Below the pieces are notes generated by a model that was not told the origin of the DNA, did no database searches, and saw nothing but the letters and a program-made list of their open reading frames with translations. From contig CAYLLB010000014.1 in the NCBI GenBank assembly GCA_964384215.1, forward strand, positions 43,335 to 107,334: a stretch of DNA of 64,000 nt, given 5' to 3'. Shown here one piece after another: positions 53,509 to 61,632 of the stretch (within the stretch, counting starts at the first letter, position 1; each line of letters opens with the position of its first letter). The DNA comes from JAJFUV01 sp964384215. GTDB lineage: Bacteria; Acidobacteriota; Terriglobia; Bryobacterales; Bryobacteraceae. The position numbers and the translations under genes were made by a program.

Positions 53509-55701
53509 TCACTTACGAATGTGTTTCTTTTTCTTTGCCTTTATCTTTTGCGCGGCTTTTGCCGGCTTCTTTGCCTTTACCTTTTGCACTGCTTTCGCTG
53601 GCGACTCCGGGCGTCCATAGAGCGTGCGATAGGCCTCTGCGTTGTGTAGCACGACCCGCACGTAGTGGTTCGTTTCCGAAAACGGGATGGTTTCGACGAA
53701 CTCGGCCGGCTCACGGAACTCGCCCCATCCGAGCCATCCCCGGACCCGGCTTGCGCCAGCATTGTATGCCGCCAACGCCGGCTCCCAGCGGCCGTCAAAC
53801 TGGTCGAGCGTCGCGCGCAGGTAATAGGCTCCGAGCTTCAGGTTCACGTCAGGACGGTGCAGCATCTCGTTGCGAAAGCGCCGGATGCCGAACTTGCGGG
53901 CCAACTGCCTCCCCGTGGCCGGCATCACCTGTGTGAGCCCCATGGCATTCGAGCGGCTGACGGCTTTCGCGTCGAAAACCGACTCCTGGCGGATCAGACC
54001 CGCCAAGACGTTTATGTCGAGCTTGTTGGCCGCGGCATAGCGTTGGATCAACGCACGGTACGGAAGGGGATACGCCAAGCGCCAGAATTCCGCCGGAGCA
54101 TCTTCGAACGACAATGCCAGGTAGCCTTTCGCCAGCGCTTTGATGTAACTGACGCTTTGCGACGGCTCGTTGCGCCGCGCGGCAGTGCGGGCCATTTCCA
54201 TGGCCAGCACGTAGGCTTGTCCGTTGCGCGCGCCGTAGCGCAATTCATTCTCCGCCCATTTCGGAAAGCCCGCCTCATAGAGCAGGCGCGCGCGCCCGAT
54301 GCGGGCCAAAGACGCGGCGTCGGGTTTGAAACTCGGCAGAGGATTCGGCCTCGGCGAGGTCAGGTGCGCGAAGGGAGCGGCGGCCGAAGCAGATGCGCTG
54401 GCGCGGGAAACCGCAGCTTCCCGCAGCCTCTTGTCCGCCTGTATCCGGTAGTAAGAGGCCGGGAACGCCGCGCGCAGTTTCAAGTACAGGGCCTTGGCCG
54501 CACCGGCATCGCCGGAGGTCTCTTCCGCACGCGCCAGGAAGTACAGGGCGGCCGGCGCGTGATCGGAAGCCGGGAACTTTGCCAGGTGCTCGCGGAGCAT
54601 GGCGGGAGCGTCCCCGCGACGGCCCAGGTGCAGGGTCCAGGCCACCTTCCAATGGCAATATGCCGCCTCCGCCGAGTCCGGGAACGACGTGTAACAAGCG
54701 CGGTAGTACGGCGTGTAGCGCTCCGGTTCGTTGCGGACCAGGTGGCGGTTGCCCGCGCTCACCAAGGCTTTCAACCGCCACTGGGATTGCGCATGGTTCC
54801 GTTCGAGCGCGGCCAGCGCGACGGCGAGAGCCTCGTCGGAGTCCTCGCGGCGCGCGCACTCCGCCACGTGGTAAAGCCGCTCGGCGTCCGCTTCCTCGCC
54901 CGCTACTTTCAGTGTTCGTAAAGCCTCGCAAGCCTCGCTGGTATTCCCCGCTAGAAATCCGGCCGCGTTCGCTCGCACCGTGGCCAACTCGCGATCCTCT
55001 CCCGCAAATTTCGCGGCCCAGGCGTTGAGTTCCAGTCGGGCCCGGCCGTAGTCCTTGGCCTTGACGAGCCGGTCCGCCCGTTCAAAGACGTCCGGAGGAA
55101 GCACCGGCGGATATTTATCGCCCAGTTGATCGCGCAGGCGGCTCAGGGCCTCGTCCGCTTCCTTTTCCGCCGGGGTCCCGGGATAGCCGAAATACACCCT
55201 CTGGTAATGCACGGCGGCGCTGGCGCCGTCGCCCTGCGCGTCGAAGCTCTTAGCCAGCAACAACTCGCCCTCCGGTTGCTCCAATTCGCTCCAATGCGCC
55301 CGCAGAGTCTCCCGCGCCTTGGCCGGGCTTCCAGACTTCAGGTGCGCTTGCGCGGCGAGCGCGGCTGCCTTGCCCGCCAGGGGCGACGGAGGCCTGGTCC
55401 GCCAGACCGGAGCGAGCGCGCTGATGGCTTCGTTCCACTGCGCGTCCGCCGCCAGGCACTCCGCCGCCTGGTAGTCTGCATAGTCGGCCAGCTTCGGCGA
55501 CTGCCTGGCGAAGGAGCGAAGATGGCGCACGCCCGCAGCGTAGTCGCCCTTCTCGCACGCCCGGACGCCGGCCTTGAGATCGGACACCGTATGCACGGCG
55601 GCTCCGCTCACCGGGGGACAGAACAACGAGGTGGCGCCCAGCAACAATATGCTAAGCGAGAGGACCCGGGTAGTCCGGACCAAGCAAGCTGGGATCATCA
55701 T
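53509..55701 (-). CDS. Soluble lytic transglycosylase (Slt70-like) with TPR-like arm
   Basis: This 730-residue protein has a signal peptide (about 8-33), a long helical superhelix with TPR-like repeats (about 40-540) and a C-terminal SLT domain. The catalytic glutamate is E573 in GLIRQESVFD, followed by GLTQVMP (588-594) and AYNAG (645-649). It cleaves peptidoglycan glycan strands in the periplasm. After residue 700 comes a very basic tail made of a duplicated 12-residue unit. The start overlaps the end of the upstream gene by 50 bases; a TTG six codons downstream is the alternative. Confidence 0.92.
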   Translation of the reverse strand: MMIPACLVRTTRVLSLSILLLGATSLFCPPVSGAAVHTVSDLKAGVRACEKGDYAAGVRHLRSFARQSPKLADYADYQAAECLAADAQWNEAISALAPVWRTRPPSPLAGKAAALAAQAHLKSGSPAKARETLRAHWSELEQPEGELLLAKSFDAQGDGASAAVHYQRVYFGYPGTPAEKEADEALSRLRDQLGDKYPPVLPPDVFERADRLVKAKDYGRARLELNAWAAKFAGEDRELATVRANAAGFLAGNTSEACEALRTLKVAGEEADAERLYHVAECARREDSDEALAVALAALERNHAQSQWRLKALVSAGNRHLVRNEPERYTPYYRACYTSFPDSAEAAYCHWKVAWTLHLGRRGDAPAMLREHLAKFPASDHAPAALYFLARAEETSGDAGAAKALYLKLRAAFPASYYRIQADKRLREAAVSRASASASAAAPFAHLTSPRPNPLPSFKPDAASLARIGRARLLYEAGFPKWAENELRYGARNGQAYVLAMEMARTAARRNEPSQSVSYIKALAKGYLALSFEDAPAEFWRLAYPLPYRALIQRYAAANKLDINVLAGLIRQESVFDAKAVSRSNAMGLTQVMPATGRQLARKFGIRRFRNEMLHRPDVNLKLGAYYLRATLDQFDGRWEPALAAYNAGASRVRGWLGWGEFREPAEFVETIPFSETNHYVRVVLHNAEAYRTLYGRPESPAKAVQKVKAKKPAKAAQKIKAKKKKHIRK
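53530..53601 (-). repeat. Tandem 36-bp repeat coding for a Lys-rich tail
   Basis: Two adjacent 36-base units (53566-53601 and 53530-53565) encode PAKAVQKVKAKK and PAKAAQKIKAKK at residues 701-724 of the lytic transglycosylase. The copies differ at a few positions, which points to an older duplication rather than a very recent one. Confidence 0.8.
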
Positions 55702-56782
55702 TCGACAGGGAACGTACCAATTCCTGATGGAGATAGTCGACCATGGTCGACGTCGCGGAGAAGAACTCGCGGCGGAACGCCTCGCGCGCGTTGTCGATCT
55801 CCTGCTTCAACTCGCCGTAAAGATTGCCTTCCGCACGACCGGCGCGTACCTGGCGCGACTTGTAGAGCCGCATCTCGGCCACCTGCACGCGCGCGAACCG
55901 CTGAGCGCGCGAGTGCATCTCCTGGTCCGGTTTGGACAGCGCATCCCAGGCAGGCGCTGCGGACGCGGCCCCTGCGCCATGGGCGGAGATCGACACGAGC
56001 GCTCCCGGGCGGGTCAGCGACCGGGCCAGTAGTCCGTCCAGCGCGGACGCCGCAATCGCGGCGAACATCTCGATGGCGTTCGCATCCATGTGCTCCGCAT
56101 CGCCATCGGCGTAGATCGCTCCCAGCACACGCTGGCGGCCGCACAGCGGAACCACGTGCGCGCGCGATTCCTCGTCTGCTCCCAGCTCCGCCGCCACGAC
56201 CGGTGAAAACTCGCCCGCCGAACGCATGGCCACCACCGTCTCCTGCGTCTCTACCGCCTGCGCGAAAGCCGGCGCGTCGGCCAGCGCCACTCGGGCCGCC
56301 AGCAGCCTTGCCGAGGCTTCGGCGTCCGGTACACCCTGCACACCCACGGCCTTGAGTTCCCGGCCCGTCAATGTGAAAACTACCGCCCGTTCGCGGAACG
56401 CCGCCGTGGCGTCGAGCAGCGCCGCGGCCCACTCCTCAACACTGGCGGCTTGGGCGATACGGCGCACGGCCAGGTTCAACTGTTCGGTGAATTGGCGGCG
56501 CGAAGCGTCGCAGGCGGCCGGCAACGCCGCCGACATCTCCGCCGCGACACGCGTGCGCACCGCCGCTTCGCACTCCTCGGCCATGCGCCCGGAAAGATCC
56601 TTGAACCGTTCCGAGACGATCCGGTCGATCTCTTCGCGCCAGCCTGAGGCGAGCAACTCCTGGATGCGCGCGATCTGGACGTCCCAGGCGGCTTCCACCT
56701 GCTCGCGAGCCAAGCCGGCGAACTCTTCCAGCGCCCGCGCTAACGGGGATTCGGACTTCATTTGAATGTCGGGCTGTTCCAT
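55652..56782 (-). CDS. Unrecognised cytoplasmic protein with GAF-like domain and coiled coil
   Basis: This 376-residue protein has no signal peptide. Residues about 10-110 are helical, and a GAF-like domain follows at about 115-255 (FTLTGRELKAVGVQGVPD, then HVVPLCGRQRVLGAIYADG and the late helix AIEMFAAIAASALDGLLA). The C-terminal part has a conserved-looking block RVQVAEMRLYKSRQVRAGR and KQEIDNAREAFRREF. It may sense a ligand or redox state, but no output domain is recognised. It overlaps the lytic transglycosylase start by 50 bases. A TAGAAT box lies at 56824-56819 on this strand. Confidence 0.65.
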   Translation of the reverse strand: MEQPDIQMKSESPLARALEEFAGLAREQVEAAWDVQIARIQELLASGWREEIDRIVSERFKDLSGRMAEECEAAVRTRVAAEMSAALPAACDASRRQFTEQLNLAVRRIAQAASVEEWAAALLDATAAFRERAVVFTLTGRELKAVGVQGVPDAEASARLLAARVALADAPAFAQAVETQETVVAMRSAGEFSPVVAAELGADEESRAHVVPLCGRQRVLGAIYADGDAEHMDANAIEMFAAIAASALDGLLARSLTRPGALVSISAHGAGAASAAPAWDALSKPDQEMHSRAQRFARVQVAEMRLYKSRQVRAGRAEGNLYGELKQEIDNAREAFRREFFSATSTMVDYLHQELVRSLSNDDPSLLGPDYPGPLA

Positions 56783-56852
56783 GCTGTGGCGCCGATTCCT
56801 CGGCAGCCTTACCCAGCCATTCTAGCGTATCGGAGTGTGCCGGACGCCGCGC

Positions 56853-58073
56853 TTACTCGTGCCTCAGCGCTTCGATCGGGTCGAGTTGCGCTGCCTTGCG
56901 CGCCGGGAAGAAGCCGAACAGTATGCCGACGAACGCCGAAAACACGCACGAAACCACGATAATCTTGATGTCGGGCAGGAAAGCGACTTCCAGAGCGTGA
57001 GCGCCGATATACGAAGCGGCCAGCCCCGCCGTGACACCCATCAGGCCGCCCAGTGAACTCAGCACCACCGCTTCCACCAGAAACTGCGTCATCACGTCCT
57101 GCTCGAAGGCGCCGATGGCCAGTCGTATACCGATCTCCCGCGTCCTTTCCGTGACGGACACCAGCATGATGTTCATGATGCCGATGCCGCCCACCAGCAG
57201 GCTCACCGCCGCCACCGCGCCCAACAGCATCGTGAGCAGCCTGGTGGTCCCGGTCAGCGTGCTGATCAATTCCTGCGGGTCCCGCACCATGAAGTCGTCG
57301 TCCGCGCCCGGCTGAATCTTCCGGCGCTGCCGCAGCAGAAGCTCAACATCGGCCCGGACCTTGGATGAGTCCGAACCCGCGTGGGTGCCCACCAGCAGGC
57401 CGCTGATGTAGCGGTCGCGGTTGCCGGAGATGCGGCGCTGGAACATGCGCAGCGGGGTGAGCACCAGGTCGTCCTGATCCATGCCCATGCCGGATTGACC
57501 CTTGGTCTGCAGCACGGCGATCACCTGGCAGGAAATGGACTGCAGGCGTATGTTTGAACCGACAGGGTCCTGATCTCCGAATAGTTCCTTCCGGACGGTC
57601 GCTCCTATGATGCACACCGCTCCGCCGGAGGCCAGTTCCGCGTCGCTGAAATCGCGTCCGCTAGCGACCGGCCAGTTCCGTACCTTCATGTAGTCGTTGG
57701 TGGTGCCGTACACAGACGTCGACCAGTTCGCGTTTCCGTAGATGACCTGCATCGACTTCGATGCGGTCGGGGCTACCACGCTGACGCCGGGCACCTCGTC
57801 GCGCAGCGCTTCCATATCGGAGGCGTCGAACAACCTGGCCTGCTCCCGTGTACCTCCGCCCATGCCGAACCGCTCCTGGCCCGGCATCACCATCATCATG
57901 TTGGTGCCGAGGCTCGAAATCTCGGTTGTGACGCGCGCCGTGGCTCCATTGCCCAAGGTCACCATGACAATGACCGCCGCCACGCCGATCACGATGCCGA
58001 GCACGGTGAGCGAACTCCTCATCAGATTCCGGCGGATCGCCGCCAGCGCGAGTGTGATGGCATTCCACTGCAT
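56853..58073 (-). CDS. MacB-like ABC transporter permease
   Basis: This 406-residue permease has one N-terminal helix (about 18-40, RSSLTVLGIVIGVAAVIVMV), a periplasmic MacB core domain (about 45-250) and three C-terminal helices of the FtsX type (about 280-400), with the cytoplasmic motif SVTERTREIGIRLAIGA. MacB-type permeases couple ATP use to a mechanical push of substrate through a tripartite channel. The ATPase is a separate gene 11 bases upstream, as in many Gram-negatives outside Enterobacteria. It is the last gene of the efflux unit. Confidence 0.92.
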   Translation of the reverse strand: MQWNAITLALAAIRRNLMRSSLTVLGIVIGVAAVIVMVTLGNGATARVTTEISSLGTNMMMVMPGQERFGMGGGTREQARLFDASDMEALRDEVPGVSVVAPTASKSMQVIYGNANWSTSVYGTTNDYMKVRNWPVASGRDFSDAELASGGAVCIIGATVRKELFGDQDPVGSNIRLQSISCQVIAVLQTKGQSGMGMDQDDLVLTPLRMFQRRISGNRDRYISGLLVGTHAGSDSSKVRADVELLLRQRRKIQPGADDDFMVRDPQELISTLTGTTRLLTMLLGAVAAVSLLVGGIGIMNIMLVSVTERTREIGIRLAIGAFEQDVMTQFLVEAVVLSSLGGLMGVTAGLAASYIGAHALEVAFLPDIKIIVVSCVFSAFVGILFGFFPARKAAQLDPIEALRHE

Positions 58074-58084
58074 GAGTCTCTCCT

Positions 58085-58810
58085 TCAGCCTCTCTTGGGT
58101 GTGGTCCTTGTATCGGAGGCCACCAGGCCGTCATGAAACAGGATCCTGCGCCCGGCATATTCGGCCATGTCCGGCTCGTGTGTGACCATGGCGATGGTGA
58201 TACCCTGTTCCCGGTTAAGCTTGGTCAGCAGTTCCATGATTTCCTCGCTGCGTGCCGAATCCAGGTTTCCCGTGGGTTCGTCGGCGAGCAGCACGGCCGG
58301 GTCCGTGACCATGGCGCGGGCGATCGCCACGCGCTGTTGCTGGCCGCCCGATAGCTCCGCCGGGGTGTGGTCCTCCCGGCCTTTCAGTCCGACCAGTTCA
58401 AGGGCACGCTGGGCGCGCTCGCGCCGTTCGCGGGCCTTGGTGCCGCGATAGATCAGGGGAAGTTCCACGTTCTCGATCGCCGAGGTGCGGGCCAGCAGGT
58501 TGAATCCCTGAAAGACGAAGCCCAGGTAGTAGCGGCGCAGGCGCGCGCGCTGCTTGCGGCTTAGGCGCCCCGCATCCACGCCCTTGAAGAGGTACGTTCC
58601 GCCGGTGGGCGTGTCCAGGCATCCGAGGATGTTCATGCACGTCGACTTGCCCGAACCGCTCGGCCCCATGATGGCGACGAACTCGCCCTGGTCGATGCGG
58701 AAGTCCACCCCCGCGAGCGCCGCCACCGCCGACTCCGCCTCTCCGTAGACCTTTGTTACGCCGCGAAACTCCATCACGGCTTCACCCGGATTTGCGTGTT
58801 CGGTGTTCAT
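58085..58810 (-). CDS. ABC transporter ATP-binding protein (MacB/LolD type)
   Basis: This 241-residue ATPase has Walker A GPSGSGKS at 49-56, signature LSGGQQQR, Walker B VLLADEPTGNLD and the switch histidine in VTHEPDMAEY. The sequence MNILGCLDTPTGGTYLFKG is typical of the MacB/LolD group. It powers the permease encoded next. Its start overlaps the adaptor stop by ATGA. Confidence 0.94.
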   Translation of the reverse strand: MNTEHANPGEAVMEFRGVTKVYGEAESAVAALAGVDFRIDQGEFVAIMGPSGSGKSTCMNILGCLDTPTGGTYLFKGVDAGRLSRKQRARLRRYYLGFVFQGFNLLARTSAIENVELPLIYRGTKARERRERAQRALELVGLKGREDHTPAELSGGQQQRVAIARAMVTDPAVLLADEPTGNLDSARSEEIMELLTKLNREQGITIAMVTHEPDMAEYAGRRILFHDGLVASDTRTTPKRG

Positions 58811-60075
58811 TTTTCCGCCTTCATCGCTTCAACCACCAGGGGAACGCCCGGCGCGATCGATCCGCTCAGTACTTCGGTTACTTTGCCGTTGGTCACGCCG
58901 GTCTTGACCGCCACGGCAACCGGTTGTTGATCGCGCAGCACGTACACGCGCGATCCCACATGCGCGGCATCGTCTTCGTTTGTCGTGGTCTTGGTGGACC
59001 TCGGCGGCGGACCGGGCATGATCTTGCGGAACCAACTGCGTTGGTCGGCCGGCTTGCTGACCGCGGCGGGTGTGAACCGCAGCGCCACGTTCGGCACCAA
59101 CAGGGCGTTCTTCACATCCTGCACCGTGATGCTGGCCGTGGCGGTCATGCCCGGCCGCAGCAACATCTCGTGGTTGTCCACGGAAATCTCGGCCAGGTAG
59201 GTCACCACGTTGTTCGTGGTCGTCGATTCATAACGCAACTGGGTGATCTTGCCGGGGAACGGCCGGCCCGGGAATGCGTCTACGGTGAAAGAGACCTTTT
59301 GTCCTATTTTCACCTGGCCCACATCGGCCTCGTCGATGTTGACCTGAAGCTTCATCTTCCGAAGATCCTCGGCCAGCACGAACATGGTGGGCGTGGTGAA
59401 GGAGGCCGCGATAGTCTGGCCCGGCTCAACCTTGCGCGACAACACTACGCCGTTCACCGGAGACTTGATGACCGCCTTGCTCACGTTGGTTTGATCCATG
59501 GCAAGCGTGGCTTCGGCCTGCGTCACCGCCGCCTGCGCGCTCACCACGGCCACCTTGGCGCGATCAAAGGCCGCTTTCGCCGTATCCAGTTCCTGTTTGG
59601 AAGGCAGTTGCCCCTTGGAGCGCTCGCGCGCCTCTAGAATGCGTTTGTAGGAGCTTTCGGTCTCCTCTAGCGTGACCTTGGCGTCCTCGACTTTGGCGCG
59701 TGCCGTTTCCAGTTGCGCCTTGTCCTGCCGGACCTGGGCGTCCAATTTCTCCGTGTTCACCCGGGCCAGCACCTGGCCGGCCTTCACGTAATCGTTGTAA
59801 TCCACCAGAACGGCGTCGATGATGCCGGACACCTCGCTGCCCACTTCGACTTCCTTGATCGGCTGCAGTTGGCCTGTGGCGGTGACCAGCACCGTCAGAT
59901 CCCCGATGCGCGCCTCCGCCGTGCGGTAGCGGATGGGCGCCTCGGCAGCCGCTGCCCGGTATTTGCCCAGCATGGCGGCTCCACCGGCGATCGCAAGCAC
60001 GGCGACGAGCCAGAAAAGTCCTGTCCGCCACCGCCGTCCGTTCGGTATGATGCCTAGTTTCGTCTGAATGTCCAT
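58807..60075 (-). CDS. MacA-like periplasmic adaptor (membrane fusion) protein
   Basis: This 422-residue adaptor has one N-terminal transmembrane helix (about 16-36), a lipoyl-like half (VLVTATGQLQPIKEVEVGSE and later SPVNGVVLSRKVEPGQTI), a long alpha-hairpin (about 100-190), a beta-barrel domain and a membrane-proximal domain. It joins the inner-membrane ABC pump to the outer-membrane factor. The start is taken at ATG in MDIQTKLG after AAGGAGAAGGAC. It lies 24 bases after the outer-membrane factor gene. Confidence 0.92.
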   Translation of the reverse strand: MDIQTKLGIIPNGRRWRTGLFWLVAVLAIAGGAAMLGKYRAAAAEAPIRYRTAEARIGDLTVLVTATGQLQPIKEVEVGSEVSGIIDAVLVDYNDYVKAGQVLARVNTEKLDAQVRQDKAQLETARAKVEDAKVTLEETESSYKRILEARERSKGQLPSKQELDTAKAAFDRAKVAVVSAQAAVTQAEATLAMDQTNVSKAVIKSPVNGVVLSRKVEPGQTIAASFTTPTMFVLAEDLRKMKLQVNIDEADVGQVKIGQKVSFTVDAFPGRPFPGKITQLRYESTTTNNVVTYLAEISVDNHEMLLRPGMTATASITVQDVKNALLVPNVALRFTPAAVSKPADQRSWFRKIMPGPPPRSTKTTTNEDDAAHVGSRVYVLRDQQPVAVAVKTGVTNGKVTEVLSGSIAPGVPLVVEAMKAEK

Positions 60076-60099
60076 GTCCTTCTCCTTCGTCGTCAATGT

Positions 60100-61536
60100 C
60101 TAGCTCCACCCTCCGCCCAGCGCCTTGTAGAGGCGGACCAGGTTGGCTGTAATCGAGGCGTCGCTCTGCGCCAGTTGCGTCTGTAGGCTCAGCAAGGAAC
60201 GCTGCGCGTCCAGAACGGTAAGAAAATCCTTCAAGCCGGCGCTGTACAGGCCGCGCGAAAGCGTCAACGCCTGTTCCGCGGAAGCGGCCGCCTCGGCCAA
60301 GGACTTGCGCCGCACCTGCTCTTTGGCAAAGTCGCTCAGCGCGTTTTCCACATCCTGCAGCGCGCCGAGTACCGTGCTTTCATACGAAATCAAATGCTGA
60401 TCAAGCAACGCATCCTGCACTTTAATCTGCTCGCGAATCTTGCGGCGACTGAAAATCGTGCTCTGGACCGACCCAGCCAGGCTGCCGGCCAATCCGCCCG
60501 GCGTGAACAGGTTTGCGATCGTGATCGAAGTGAGGCCCAGGTTCCCGCTCAGCTTGAAGCTCGGATAGAGGTCCGCTTGCGCCACGCCCACCCGGGCGGT
60601 CTGCGCGGCCACCTGACGCTCGGCGCTTCGGATGTCCGGGCGCCGGCGCACAAGGTCAGCGGGCATCCCCACGGCGACTTCCAGCGGAATCACCGGCACC
60701 GGCTTGACCTCGGCCAGTTCGCTGTCAATCGCTCCCGGTTTCTCGCCGAGCAGCACGGCGATAGCGTTGGCGGATTTCCGCAAGGATGCTTCCAGCGTAG
60801 GAATGCTCGCCCTCGTCGATTCCAAGTTCGACCGCGCCTGCTCGACGTCCAACTTCGTAGCCAAGCCGCTCTCGTACCGCGCCACCGTCAGATCGTAGGT
60901 TTCCTGCTGTGCCTTCAGGTTCGACGCGGTGATGGCGAGTTGAGACTGGTAGGACCTTACGTCCACGTAGTGCAACGCGACCTCAGCCGTGAGGCTCACC
61001 AGCACGCCCCGTAGGTCCTCCTGGGCGGCTTCCACATCCGCTCCGTACGCCTCGATCGACTGGCGGATGCGCTTGTAGAAATCCGGCTCCCAACTGGCGT
61101 CAACGCCGGCCGTATACGATTGCGTGAGTTCGCCCGAGCCGAGCCTGGAACTGCTCCGGTTCCCCGCCGCACCGCCCGACGCGGTGACCGTGGGGAGCCG
61201 GTCGGTTTCGGCTGCTCCTTTCAAGGCGCGCGCCTGCCGGACCTTGGCTTCCGCCTGGCGCAGGTCAAGGTTCCCTTTCACCGCGCGTTCTTCTAAAGAA
61301 GTCAGAACGGGGTCGCCCAAGGTCGCCCACCAGCGGGATAGGGTCGCGTCGTCGGCAGGCTTGGCCGTGACGCCGCCTTCCAGGGGAATATTCCAGTTCG
61401 CAGCCTGAGCCAGCGGGGTGGATGTGGGGGGCTTGTATTGTATCCGGCGCGTGGCGCAGCCGGAAGAGAACAGAATGAAGAGCCCTGCCAGTACCGCTGT
61501 CGTGGATTGTATGGCGTTTCGTCTCATCGCTTGCAT
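60100..61536 (-). CDS. NodT-family outer-membrane efflux lipoprotein
   Basis: This 478-residue TolC-like protein has a lipoprotein signal with lipobox FSSGC (C27), then the two outer-membrane efflux repeats (about 65-260 and 275-470). Marks include LRQAEAKVRQARALKGAAE, LVRRRPDIRSAERQVAAQTA and ALTLSRGLYSAGLKDFLTVLD. It forms the outer-membrane channel of the tripartite pump. The start is the ATG in MQAMRRNAIQ with GGAG eight bases upstream. It is the first gene of the four-gene unit, preceded by overlapping inverted repeats. Confidence 0.93.
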   Translation of the reverse strand: MQAMRRNAIQSTTAVLAGLFILFSSGCATRRIQYKPPTSTPLAQAANWNIPLEGGVTAKPADDATLSRWWATLGDPVLTSLEERAVKGNLDLRQAEAKVRQARALKGAAETDRLPTVTASGGAAGNRSSSRLGSGELTQSYTAGVDASWEPDFYKRIRQSIEAYGADVEAAQEDLRGVLVSLTAEVALHYVDVRSYQSQLAITASNLKAQQETYDLTVARYESGLATKLDVEQARSNLESTRASIPTLEASLRKSANAIAVLLGEKPGAIDSELAEVKPVPVIPLEVAVGMPADLVRRRPDIRSAERQVAAQTARVGVAQADLYPSFKLSGNLGLTSITIANLFTPGGLAGSLAGSVQSTIFSRRKIREQIKVQDALLDQHLISYESTVLGALQDVENALSDFAKEQVRRKSLAEAAASAEQALTLSRGLYSAGLKDFLTVLDAQRSLLSLQTQLAQSDASITANLVRLYKALGGGWS

Positions 61537-61605
61537 CTCGCAACTCCAGAATCTGACCCTGGAGCATGCGTACGCGAGAGACACTCGGAGACAATCAGGT
61601 GACGT

Positions 61606-61632
61606 AACGTGACACGTTGAATAATTTCAACG
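61606..61632 (-). promoter_or_regulatory. Two overlapping inverted repeats before the efflux operon
   Basis: AACGTG-A-CACGTT (61606-61618) is a perfect 6-base inverted repeat typical of a dimeric repressor site. CGTTGAA-TAAT-TTCAACG (61615-61632) is a perfect 7-base repeat that shares four bases with the first and covers the stop codon of the upstream TPR-protein gene. They lie 70-96 bases before the outer-membrane factor start. The second could also act as a weak RNA hairpin. Function is inferred. Confidence 0.4.
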
